A stretch of 32,970 nucleotides of DNA. Origin: an uncultured Porphyromonas sp. (lineage in GTDB: Bacteria > Bacteroidota > Bacteroidia > Bacteroidales > Porphyromonadaceae). The first letter of the stretch is position 1, and every line of letters starts with the position of its first letter. Below are positions 1 to 6,618 of this stretch, piece by piece. The stretch is taken from contig CABUDK010000010.1 of the NCBI GenBank assembly GCA_902490315.1, positions 1-32,970 on the forward strand, read 5' to 3'. Made by a program: the position numbers and the translations under genes. The notes under the pieces were generated by a model. That model made no database searches. It had not been told where the DNA came from and worked only from the letters and a program-made list of their open reading frames with translations.

Positions 1-704
1 CTATCTGGAACATCACCAACGTGACTCGTAGCGATCGTCGCTACCACTACATGACTCCTACCTATGCTAAGGTAGCTTCTGAAGATCCCGAGGTGCAGGC
101 TAAGTTTTACACTTACTACCCAGAGTGGCGGAAGAGCGGTGATGTCAAGAAGGACATCTACGACTACCTAATCTCTAGCGAGCTCCCGGCCGATATGACC
201 GATGAGGAGTACATTGACTTTATGGTATGGCACCGCGGACTAGCCGTCCCGTCGGCACGAGATGCTGATAGCAAAGAGTTTCAACAGGGTAAGCAGCTCT
301 TTGAGGAGATGGGGTGCACCAGCTGCCACCGTCCTACCTGGACTACGGGCGAGGATCAGATTCGCGACCCGAACAACTTCTTCGTAGGTGCTCGTGCTAG
401 CCTCCTGCCACGCTACCCGCATCAGAAGATCTGGCCCTACACCGATATGATTCAGCACCAGCTGCAGATGAAGAACAATATCCGCACAGGTTGGTGTCGT
501 ACCACTCCGCTGTGGGGTCGTGGGCTTAGCATGAAAGCAACTGGGGCTGGCGATCGACTACACGACTGCCGAGCACGTACCGTGATCGAGGCGATCATGT
601 GGCACGGAGCTAAGAATAGTGATGCAAGACAGCCGATTGAGAAGTTTCGCAAGCTCAACAAGGAGGAGCGAAAAGCTGTCGTTACCTTCATTGAGTCTAT
701 ATAA
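1..704 (+). CDS. Di-heme oxidoreductase (DUF1111 family), 5'-truncated by window edge
   Basis: C-terminal part of a cytochrome c peroxidase-like di-heme oxidoreductase. The reading frame is open from base 3 (codons for IWNITN precede the first GTG at 21), so the gene begins outside the window. One c-type heme site, CTSCH, is encoded at 315-329, followed by HRPTW as in this family; the other heme site would lie upstream. Hand alignment with the next gene gives 71 identities over the last 92 residues, and the upstream segment also aligns, so the two genes are tandem paralogues. The likely location is the outer surface or periplasm, because c-type heme attachment happens outside the cytoplasm and the downstream CcsBA gene supplies the ligase. 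The true substrate of DUF1111 proteins is poorly known; the older label 'thiol oxidoreductase' is not proof of activity. Confidence 0.88.
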   Translation, partial: IWNITNVTRSDRRYHYMTPTYAKVASEDPEVQAKFYTYYPEWRKSGDVKKDIYDYLISSELPADMTDEEYIDFMVWHRGLAVPSARDADSKEFQQGKQLFEEMGCTSCHRPTWTTGEDQIRDPNNFFVGARASLLPRYPHQKIWPYTDMIQHQLQMKNNIRTGWCRTTPLWGRGLSMKATGAGDRLHDCRARTVIEAIMWHGAKNSDARQPIEKFRKLNKEERKAVVTFIESI

Positions 705-761
705 TCTTGCAACTTCTTCTATCTAATAGATATACACCGTCCATAGGACTACACACCTTCA

Positions 762-827
762 CCCCTCCCCTGTGCACATTTGCCAGAGCAATAGATTATG
801 ATAAAAGGTTGGTTATCAGGGGAGGGG
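762..827. repeat. 11-bp GC-rich inverted repeat between the two di-heme genes
   Basis: The arm CCCCTCCCCTG (762-772) is matched perfectly by CAGGGGAGGGG (817-827) across a 44-base spacer. It ends 29 bases before the start codon of the second paralogue. In RNA it could form a strong long-loop hairpin in the leader. No T-run follows, so it is not a standard terminator. Confidence 0.6.
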
Positions 828-856
828 AGACACATACACCCAAATACTTTATTCTT

Positions 857-2425
857 ATGAAGCACTTAACTACACAGCTAGCGCTGCTGGCACTCATCCT
901 TACGAGCCTGACAGCTTGTCAGCGAGAGTGTGGTAGCGACACCCCTCAGACGCTTAGCGAGGAGTACTACAGCGGAGGCAAGCTAGGCACTACCTTCAAC
1001 AATACCGCCTCATGCTTCGAGCAGCCCACAGAGGCTATAGCACTGGCTGGACTAGATGCCAACTTCAAGCAGGGTGAGCGTCGCTTTGAGACGGCGCACG
1101 CTGCTGGCGATGTACCTGGTCTGACCTTCACGGGACTAGGTCCTCTATACAATCGTACCTCCTGCGAGGCTTGTCACCCAGGCTATGGCCATGGTAAGCG
1201 CATCACACGCTACAATAGTGAGCAGATGGGCAATGGCTGTCTCATCATCGTTACCGACAAAGAGGGAAACATGGCTAGCTCGCTCGGATTAGTGCCTATG
1301 ACTGTCGCACTGCCGCCCTTCAAGCCTATGATCGATGCTGACAAGATGACCATCGACTGGCGTAGCTATACGGACGAGTGGGGCAATAAGTTTGATGATG
1401 GCGAGACCTACGACCTCATCTACCCTGAAGTACACCTACCTGCAGAGGCTCTCTACTCCCCTTTGGAGGTGAATGGCAAGCCTTATCCAATAGATCAGGC
1501 GGTTGTCACGCTCGAGTCTACCATCGGCATTTATGGCACGGGTCTACTTGATGCGATCAGCGATGAGGATATACGTCAGCAGTATATCAAGGAGGCTCCA
1601 CACACACCGCTCAATCCCGCCGTCTGGGCTGGAAACGACTTCGCTCCTACGGGGCTAGATGCGGGTGGGCATCCTATGCGCTTTGCTTATACTTGTGGCT
1701 TCGCAAAGCTATCGGTCAATGTGAGCCTATGGGAGGTGACGAATATCATTCCCCCTATGCGTCGCCAGTTTAATATTCCCGAGGCTTATGCACGGACGGC
1801 AAGCAAAGATCCAGAGGTGCAAGCCGAATTCTACAAATACTTCCCTGAGCGCAAGAAGTCAGGTAATGTGGAGAAGGATATCTACGACTTCTTTACAGCT
1901 ACAGACCTGCCCGTTGAGATGGATGCACAGGCTTGCTACGATCTGATGGTGTGGATACGTGGTCTAGCTGTGCCAGCTGCGAGAAATATAGACGCACCTA
2001 AGGCGCAGCGTGGCAAGCAGCTCTTCACAGAGATTGGTTGTGCCACTTGCCACCGTCCCTCTTGGACTACGGGCGATGACGTTGTCGTGGATGTGTATGG
2101 CCTGACCGAGGGAGGCAAGAAGCCTATGCCACGTTATCCCAAGCAAAAGATCTGGCCCTATACTGACTTGATCCAGCATCAGCTCCATATGCAAAACGAC
2201 ATCCGTACAGGTTGGTGTCGTACCACTCCGCTCTGGGGACGCGGTCTGAGCCAGAAGGCTTCAGGTCACCAGGACCGTCTACACGACTGCCGTGCACGCA
2301 ATGTGATCGAGGCGATCATGTGGCATGGTGCTAAGAATAGTGATGCACGATTTACGGTAGAGAAGTTCCGCAAGCTCGACCGCAAGGATCGTGAGGCGGT
2401 TGTCAAGTTTATCAACGCAGTATAG
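857..2425 (+). CDS. Di-heme oxidoreductase lipoprotein (DUF1111 family)
   Basis: A 522-residue exported di-heme protein of the DUF1111/putative di-heme peroxidase family. I start it at ATG 857 rather than at the upstream TTG (707), because 857 gives a clean lipoprotein signal: basic MKH, a hydrophobic stretch, and lipobox LTAC with Cys21. Two c-type heme motifs are visible: CEACH at residues 103-107 and CATCH at 395-399. The C-terminal block with IRTGWCRTTPLWGRGL is typical of the family. It lies 152 bases after its paralogue and 27 bases before ccsBA, suggesting one heme-protein locus or operon. Likely anchored in the outer membrane by lipid. The electron donor and substrate are not evident from sequence. 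Confidence 0.9.
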   Translation: MKHLTTQLALLALILTSLTACQRECGSDTPQTLSEEYYSGGKLGTTFNNTASCFEQPTEAIALAGLDANFKQGERRFETAHAAGDVPGLTFTGLGPLYNRTSCEACHPGYGHGKRITRYNSEQMGNGCLIIVTDKEGNMASSLGLVPMTVALPPFKPMIDADKMTIDWRSYTDEWGNKFDDGETYDLIYPEVHLPAEALYSPLEVNGKPYPIDQAVVTLESTIGIYGTGLLDAISDEDIRQQYIKEAPHTPLNPAVWAGNDFAPTGLDAGGHPMRFAYTCGFAKLSVNVSLWEVTNIIPPMRRQFNIPEAYARTASKDPEVQAEFYKYFPERKKSGNVEKDIYDFFTATDLPVEMDAQACYDLMVWIRGLAVPAARNIDAPKAQRGKQLFTEIGCATCHRPSWTTGDDVVVDVYGLTEGGKKPMPRYPKQKIWPYTDLIQHQLHMQNDIRTGWCRTTPLWGRGLSQKASGHQDRLHDCRARNVIEAIMWHGAKNSDARFTVEKFRKLDRKDREAVVKFINAV

Positions 2426-2452
2426 CTTCACACACTAGATTACGACATAAAT

Positions 2453-4693
2453 ATGGTGTGGCGCAAGCTTCCTTTCATACTACTACTCATCACGGTGGCT
2501 GTCCTCGCGGCAGCCACTGTGGTTGAAAAGCTTTACGGTACGCTCTTCGTTCAGGAGCACTGGTATGGCTCCCCGCTCTTTACCATCTTGTGGGTGCTAC
2601 TCTCCTGTGCTGGGCTACTTTATATCTTACGAGCTAAGCTCTACAGACGCTTCTGGATCTGGATGATCCACGTCTCACTGCTGGTCATCTTGCTGGGTGC
2701 TGGCGTGACTAGCTGGACTGCCATACATGGACGGATCAAGCTCCAGGAGGGTGCCAGCCCTACGGATAGCTATCAGAGTGAGCAGGGAGAGACACTGACC
2801 CTCCCCTTTGAGGTCGCTTTGGAGCGCTTTGATCTGACCTACTACACAGGGACCCAATTCCCGCTAGACTACCAGAGCAATCTCATCATTCAGGACAAAG
2901 AGCGATCGAAGAGCCTTCGTGGTGCTGTCTCGATGAATCGCATCTTCCGCTACCGATTCTATCGCTTCTACCAGTCGGGCTACGAGCCAGAGACTACCTC
3001 CTCTATCCTCTCCATCGCTTACGATCCGTGGGGGATAGCAATCTCTTACCTAGGCTATGCGCTTCTCGCAATCAGCTTCGTAGGGGGCATGTACGCACGT
3101 CGTCGTAAGGTGAGACAGCTCCTCAAGCAGGCACTGGTCTCTCCCGTGGCTATGCTCCTGATACTCCTTGTTGGTGGTACGCTCTCGGCAGAGGCAAAAG
3201 CACCTGCGACGCCTCTCCCCAAGACGGTTCCAGCCAATGTGGCGAAAAGCTTTGGCGAACTGCACATCTTGTACAACAATCGCGTTTGTCCCCTAGAAAC
3301 CTATGCTCAGGAGTTTACCGAGAAGCTCTATGGACGCAGTAGTTACCGAGGACTTTCGGCTGAGCAAGTCTTGGCGGGCTGGATCTTTTACTACGACAGC
3401 TGGGTCGATGAGCCGATGATACGGATCAAAGATCGGAGCATACGCAAGCTGCTCGAGTGCTACGAGGGAAAGCGAGTGAGCTACCGTCAGTTCTTTGATC
3501 TACAGGGCAACTATCGCCTGGAGGCTCTGCTAGACAACTACATACAGCACCCCGACCAGCCAGGACGCAAAGCCCTCTTTGAGGCACACGAGAAGTGTCA
3601 GGTGATACAGAGCTTAGGGTTAGGTGAGTCGCTCTTGATCTTCCCTGTACAGAGCCATGGAAGTATCGCGTGGTATCATCCAGCCTCTACCGATCTCCCC
3701 GCAGAGATGCCGCTAGATCAGTGGACCTTCGTGCGTAAGAGCTTTAACTACCTCAGCGAACTGGTCGTCATGCAGCAATGGGACGAGGCGCAAGACTTTC
3801 TCGTCAAGCTCCGTCAGTACCAGCTCAAGGAGGGCGGTGAGAGCTGTCCCTCGGCTGTGCGCTTTCGCTCCGAGATCTACTACAACCAGCTCTCGCCTTT
3901 TATCGGACTCCTCGCTAAGATACTCGCCACCGTTGGTATCTTGCTCTTCATCTGGACGGCCTATCAGCTCTCCGTGGGGCGACTCGTGGATCCACCATTT
4001 GTCAAGTGGGGCATCTGGATCATCATCTACGGCAGTATGCTCTACCTAACCCTGATGGTGATCCTGCGCTGGATCGTCTCGGGCTATGTGCCGCTGAGCA
4101 ATGGCTTTGAGACGATGCAAGCCTTAGCCTGGATCGTACTGCTACTGACCATCCTCGCCGGGCGCAAGCATCGGGTACTGATCCCCTTTGGTCTGCTCAT
4201 GGGCGGTTTGTCGCTCTTGGTTGCCTCCTTTGGGGGTAGCAATCCGCAGATCACCCCGCTGATGCCAGTGCTTCACTCGCCGCTACTGAGCATCCATGTG
4301 CTGGTCATCATGATAGCGTATAGTCTCTTGGCCTTTATGATGCTCAATAGTTGCATGGCGCTGATCCTGTCGCGACGCTCCACCGTCGGGACGCACCTAG
4401 AGGCACTCAGTAGACTACTCCTCTATCCAGCGGTCGCGCTACTGGCTATCGGTATCTTCATCGGAGCCGTCTGGGCCAATGTCTCGTGGGGCCGCTACTG
4501 GAGCTGGGACCCCAAAGAGGTGTGGGCACTCATCACGCTCATCATCTACGCCCTGCCACTACACTGCGAGTCGCTGCGTTGCTTCCGCTCGCAGAGGTTC
4601 CTGCATGTTTACCTCTTAATTGCCTTCGTGTCAGTATTGGTCACCTACTTCGGAGTCAACTTCTTCCTTGGCGGGATGCACAGCTACGCTTGA
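2453..4693 (+). CDS. ccsA: Cytochrome c biogenesis protein CcsBA (ResB-CcsA fusion)
   Basis: A System II cytochrome c synthetase that exports heme and joins it to CXXCH motifs. At 746 residues it is a fusion: a ResB-like N-terminal half with membrane helices near 6-25, 42-60 and 67-88, then a helix near 190-210, a Bacteroidota-type periplasmic insert (about 250-470), and a CcsA-like C-terminal half with multiple helices. The heme-handling WWD segment is at about 678-687 (SWGRYWSWDP). Candidate external heme ligands are His615 (in SIHV, before WWD) and His743 (in GGMHSYA, at the C-terminus). It follows the second di-heme gene by 27 bases, so its clients are probably those two enzymes among others. 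Start ATG 2453 sits right before the first helix. A terminator-like hairpin follows 28 bases after the stop. Confidence 0.93.
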   Translation: MVWRKLPFILLLITVAVLAAATVVEKLYGTLFVQEHWYGSPLFTILWVLLSCAGLLYILRAKLYRRFWIWMIHVSLLVILLGAGVTSWTAIHGRIKLQEGASPTDSYQSEQGETLTLPFEVALERFDLTYYTGTQFPLDYQSNLIIQDKERSKSLRGAVSMNRIFRYRFYRFYQSGYEPETTSSILSIAYDPWGIAISYLGYALLAISFVGGMYARRRKVRQLLKQALVSPVAMLLILLVGGTLSAEAKAPATPLPKTVPANVAKSFGELHILYNNRVCPLETYAQEFTEKLYGRSSYRGLSAEQVLAGWIFYYDSWVDEPMIRIKDRSIRKLLECYEGKRVSYRQFFDLQGNYRLEALLDNYIQHPDQPGRKALFEAHEKCQVIQSLGLGESLLIFPVQSHGSIAWYHPASTDLPAEMPLDQWTFVRKSFNYLSELVVMQQWDEAQDFLVKLRQYQLKEGGESCPSAVRFRSEIYYNQLSPFIGLLAKILATVGILLFIWTAYQLSVGRLVDPPFVKWGIWIIIYGSMLYLTLMVILRWIVSGYVPLSNGFETMQALAWIVLLLTILAGRKHRVLIPFGLLMGGLSLLVASFGGSNPQITPLMPVLHSPLLSIHVLVIMIAYSLLAFMMLNSCMALILSRRSTVGTHLEALSRLLLYPAVALLAIGIFIGAVWANVSWGRYWSWDPKEVWALITLIIYALPLHCESLRCFRSQRFLHVYLLIAFVSVLVTYFGVNFFLGGMHSYA

Positions 4694-4721
4694 TGCTCCC
4701 ATATCACGAAGCGACAAGTCC

Positions 4722-4761
4722 ACTCCATGGAGGAAAAACAAATTCCTCCGTGGAGTTTTTT
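4722..4761 (+). terminator. Intrinsic terminator of ccsBA
   Basis: ACTCCATGGAGGAA (4722-4735) pairs with TTCCTCCGTGGAGT (4743-4756) as a 14-bp stem with one G-U pair and a 7-base loop, followed by six T. It begins 28 bases after the ccsBA stop. It is also the first module of the intergenic element described at 4722-4909. Confidence 0.75.
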
Positions 4762-4864
4762 CATTCTCCACGGAGGCGATGGAAAATTCTTCGGAGGAAT
4801 GAAATAAAACTTCGGAAGAATGAAATGATAAGTCCGAAGAGTTTTTTCTTTCTTCGGTGGAGAA

Positions 4865-4909
4865 TAAAAAATATCCACGTGAGAAATTGGTTGTTTCTCA
4901 CGTGGATAT
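4865..4909 (-). terminator. Terminator-like hairpin behind the GYF_2/CD225 gene
   Basis: A perfect 16-bp inverted repeat, 4871-4886 with 4894-4909 (arm sequence ATATCCACGTGAGAAA), with a 7-base loop. Read on the minus strand it runs straight into a T-rich tract (complement of the A-run at 4865-4870). It lies about 80 bases past the stop of the minus-strand gene at 4992. Confidence 0.65.
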
Positions 4910-4991
4910 CTAAAGGCGGTTGTCTAGTATCAGGACTGCCCGACGAGATCTGATTAGTTGCTCTCGGTGGCAAGCCCCCTGAAGAGAGTGT

Positions 4992-5510
4992 CTACAAAGC
5001 TGCCGATATTGCCGACGTGGCAGCAATAGCTATGGCTACGAAGACAGCTATGGAAATACCTATGCACACAGCAGCCGCAATGGCAAGCCCCCTAGCCCAC
5101 TGAAGCGACTTGCGACTTGCGTTCTCAGCTTCTGCGTAGTTGCCTCTATCATAGTGTGTAGAGACCTGTATCGAGTAGACAAGTGGTATGATCCCTAGTG
5201 GAAAGAAAAATAAGACGCAGAGGATGCTCCACACAAGGTTGTCGGGTGGCATTTTGGGACGATTTTGTGGCTGCATGTAGCTGCCATAGCCATACGAGGT
5301 GCCGTAAGCAGGAGCTCCTGCGTATGGATTAGGGCCAGGTGCTTGATACCCAAGGAGAGGACGTAGCTCATCCAGTGCTTGAGCCGGATAAGCATCGCTC
5401 ATACCCTCGACGCGTATCATCGTCTGGGGAGTAACTCCTCGGGCGGACAACTCCTCAAGCGTGTAGGGCCCTAGTTCTTGTCCGTTGTGGACGATGTAGT
5501 ACTGCCTCAT
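4992..5510 (-). CDS. GYF_2 (DUF4339) and CD225/dispanin membrane protein
   Basis: A 172-residue two-domain protein. Residues 2-53 look like a GYF_2/DUF4339 domain (YYIVHNGQELGPYTLEEL, then a conserved segment ending in LRPLL), usually thought to bind peptides. A Gly/Tyr/Pro/Ala-rich linker covers about 54-85. Residues 88-165 match the CD225/dispanin fold: PPDNLVWSILCVLFFFPLGIIPLVYS forms one membrane-associated helix, then the conserved YDRGNYAEAENASRKSLQWA loop, then a second long hydrophobic helix. CD225 is the family of animal interferon-induced transmembrane proteins. Bacterial members have no settled function. The gene stands alone, with a good promoter at 5603-5633 and terminator-like hairpins downstream. 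Confidence 0.85.
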   Translation of the reverse strand: MRQYYIVHNGQELGPYTLEELSARGVTPQTMIRVEGMSDAYPAQALDELRPLLGYQAPGPNPYAGAPAYGTSYGYGSYMQPQNRPKMPPDNLVWSILCVLFFFPLGIIPLVYSIQVSTHYDRGNYAEAENASRKSLQWARGLAIAAAVCIGISIAVFVAIAIAATSAISAAL

Positions 5511-5602
5511 ACTTCTACTCTAGTTTGTGATCTATAGGAGCAAAATCGTAGATCTTAGCGGAGTGCTTGATCTCTTTCCTGCTCAATCTACTTCTTCGTA
5601 CG

Positions 5603-5633
5603 CAAAGGTATGTAATCACTTGGACTTATACAA
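5603..5633 (-). promoter_or_regulatory. Promoter of the GYF_2/CD225 gene
   Basis: On the minus strand a -7 box TACCTTTG (complement of 5603-5610) is preceded by TTG (complement of 5631-5633) at a 20-base spacing. This fits the Bacteroidota consensus TTTG/TAnnTTTG. The predicted start is about 85 bases upstream of the ATG. Confidence 0.6.
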
Positions 5634-5692
5634 TATTGCGCCAGGTGTTGCTAGTCGGGGTAGCAATAGCACGTTCGAAAGATGTGTCGCTC

Positions 5693-5736
5693 TCTAAACT
5701 CTAATATCTAATATCTAACCTCTAATCTCTGGTCTC
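5693..5736 (+). repeat. TCTAAT-type pyrimidine-rich array upstream of rsmA
   Basis: Five or more degenerate copies of the word CTAAT/TCTAAC occur at 6-8 base intervals on the plus strand (TCTAAACTCTAATATCTAA and onward), just upstream of the rsmA -7 box. Similar arrays are at 15538-15562, 26273-26297 and 27757-27786. Confidence 0.55.
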
Positions 5737-5760
5737 CCCTCTCCCTTGACGGAAAAGTTG

Positions 5761-5768
5761 TACTTTTG
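5761..5768 (+). promoter_or_regulatory. Promoter -7 box of rsmA
   Basis: TACTTTTG matches TAnnTTTG and lies 23 bases before the rsmA ATG. No good -33 TTTG is seen at 19-20 bases upstream, so confidence is moderate. Confidence 0.45.
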
Positions 5769-5791
5769 ACACGACAACGAGCGAAAGAACT

Positions 5792-6607
5792 ATGGATTCT
5801 GTACGAGCAAAGAAATATCTAGGGCAGCACTTTCTCACGGACCACGGCGCAGCACAGCGCATTGCCGACTCGGTCGCCGACTATCTCGGTACGCCGATCC
5901 TAGAGGTAGGCCCTGGCATGGGCGTCCTGACGCAGCCACTCCTAGAGGCGGGGCACGACCTGCAGGTGATCGACATAGATCACGAGAGTATCGAATATCT
6001 GCACCAGCACTTTCCGCAATTGAGCCAGGAGGGGCGGATCATCGAGGGGGACTTTCTCAAGCTCCCCGCTGAGGAGCTGATACCTGGTCGGGCGGACACG
6101 CCTTTTGTGGTGATCGGCAACTATCCGTACAATATCTCTTCGCAGATCTTCTTTCGCATCCTAGAGCTACGCGAGCGCATCCCTGCTGTGGCGGGCATGC
6201 TACAGCACGAGGTGGCACAGCGGCTGTGCGCCTCGCCTGGAGGGCGTGACTACGGCATCCTGAGCGTCTTGCTCCAGTGCTGGTACGACTGCGACTACCT
6301 CTTTAAGGTGTCTAAGCGTGACTTCAATCCACCGCCCAAGGTAGATGGCGGCGTTATGATCGCACGACGAAATAGTCGCACCGCACTACCCTGCGATGAG
6401 GCTAACTTCAAGCGGGTGGTCAAAACCGCCTTCGGACAGCGTCGGAAGATGCTACGCAATGCCTTGATGTCGCTCTTTGGCAAGGAGTTCCCCTACGCTG
6501 ATCATGAGATCTTCACGCTGCGTGCGGAGCGTCTCTCGGTAGAGGACTTCATCGGTCTCACCTTGATGTACGAAGCACTACCAACTGACAACCTAACAAC
6601 ACCTTAA
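5792..6607 (+). CDS. rsmA: 16S rRNA dimethyladenosine transferase RsmA (KsgA)
   Basis: Dimethylates two adjacent adenosines near the 3' end of 16S rRNA late in small-subunit assembly, using S-adenosylmethionine. The 271-residue length is normal. Visible motifs are KKYLGQHFLTD (7-17), the SAM-binding loop EVGPGMG (38-44), acidic D61/D63 at the end of the second strand, GDF at 86-88, and the catalytic motif NYPYN (110-114). The later segment FNPPPKVDGGV and FGQRRKMLRNAL are family hallmarks. It is followed 11 bases later by the alkaline phosphatase gene, probably on the same transcript. Confidence 0.97.
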   Translation: MDSVRAKKYLGQHFLTDHGAAQRIADSVADYLGTPILEVGPGMGVLTQPLLEAGHDLQVIDIDHESIEYLHQHFPQLSQEGRIIEGDFLKLPAEELIPGRADTPFVVIGNYPYNISSQIFFRILELRERIPAVAGMLQHEVAQRLCASPGGRDYGILSVLLQCWYDCDYLFKVSKRDFNPPPKVDGGVMIARRNSRTALPCDEANFKRVVKTAFGQRRKMLRNALMSLFGKEFPYADHEIFTLRAERLSVEDFIGLTLMYEALPTDNLTTP

Positions 6608-6618
6608 ATACAACCTTT

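Larger units (their letters stand above)
4722..4909 (+). repeat. Modular palindromic intergenic element, copy A
   Basis: Modules in order are a three-arm palindrome (arms at 4722-4735, 4743-4756 and 4766-4776), three CTTCGGAAG-like units starting at 4789, 4810 and 4831 (spacing exactly 21), and a perfect 16-bp distal hairpin (4871-4886 with 4894-4909). The same order is found at 15172-15340 (minus) and 22242-22428. The segment separates the convergent genes ccsBA and the CD225 gene. Open frames across it are spurious, with no family similarity and low-complexity products. Confidence 0.7.

Noticed and set aside
707..856. N-terminal extension of the second di-heme protein from a TTG at 707
   Set aside because: The extension is not protein-like and would bury the clear lipoprotein signal that starts at 857.
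4780..4845. Short tandem repeats considered as a CRISPR array
   Set aside because: Units are only 21 bases apart, degenerate, with no unique spacers and no cas genes in the window.
4486..4973. Several overlapping open frames across the ccsBA end and the palindromic element (both strands)
   Set aside because: Part lies in another frame of ccsBA; the rest is translation of hairpins and gives low-complexity products without a start context.
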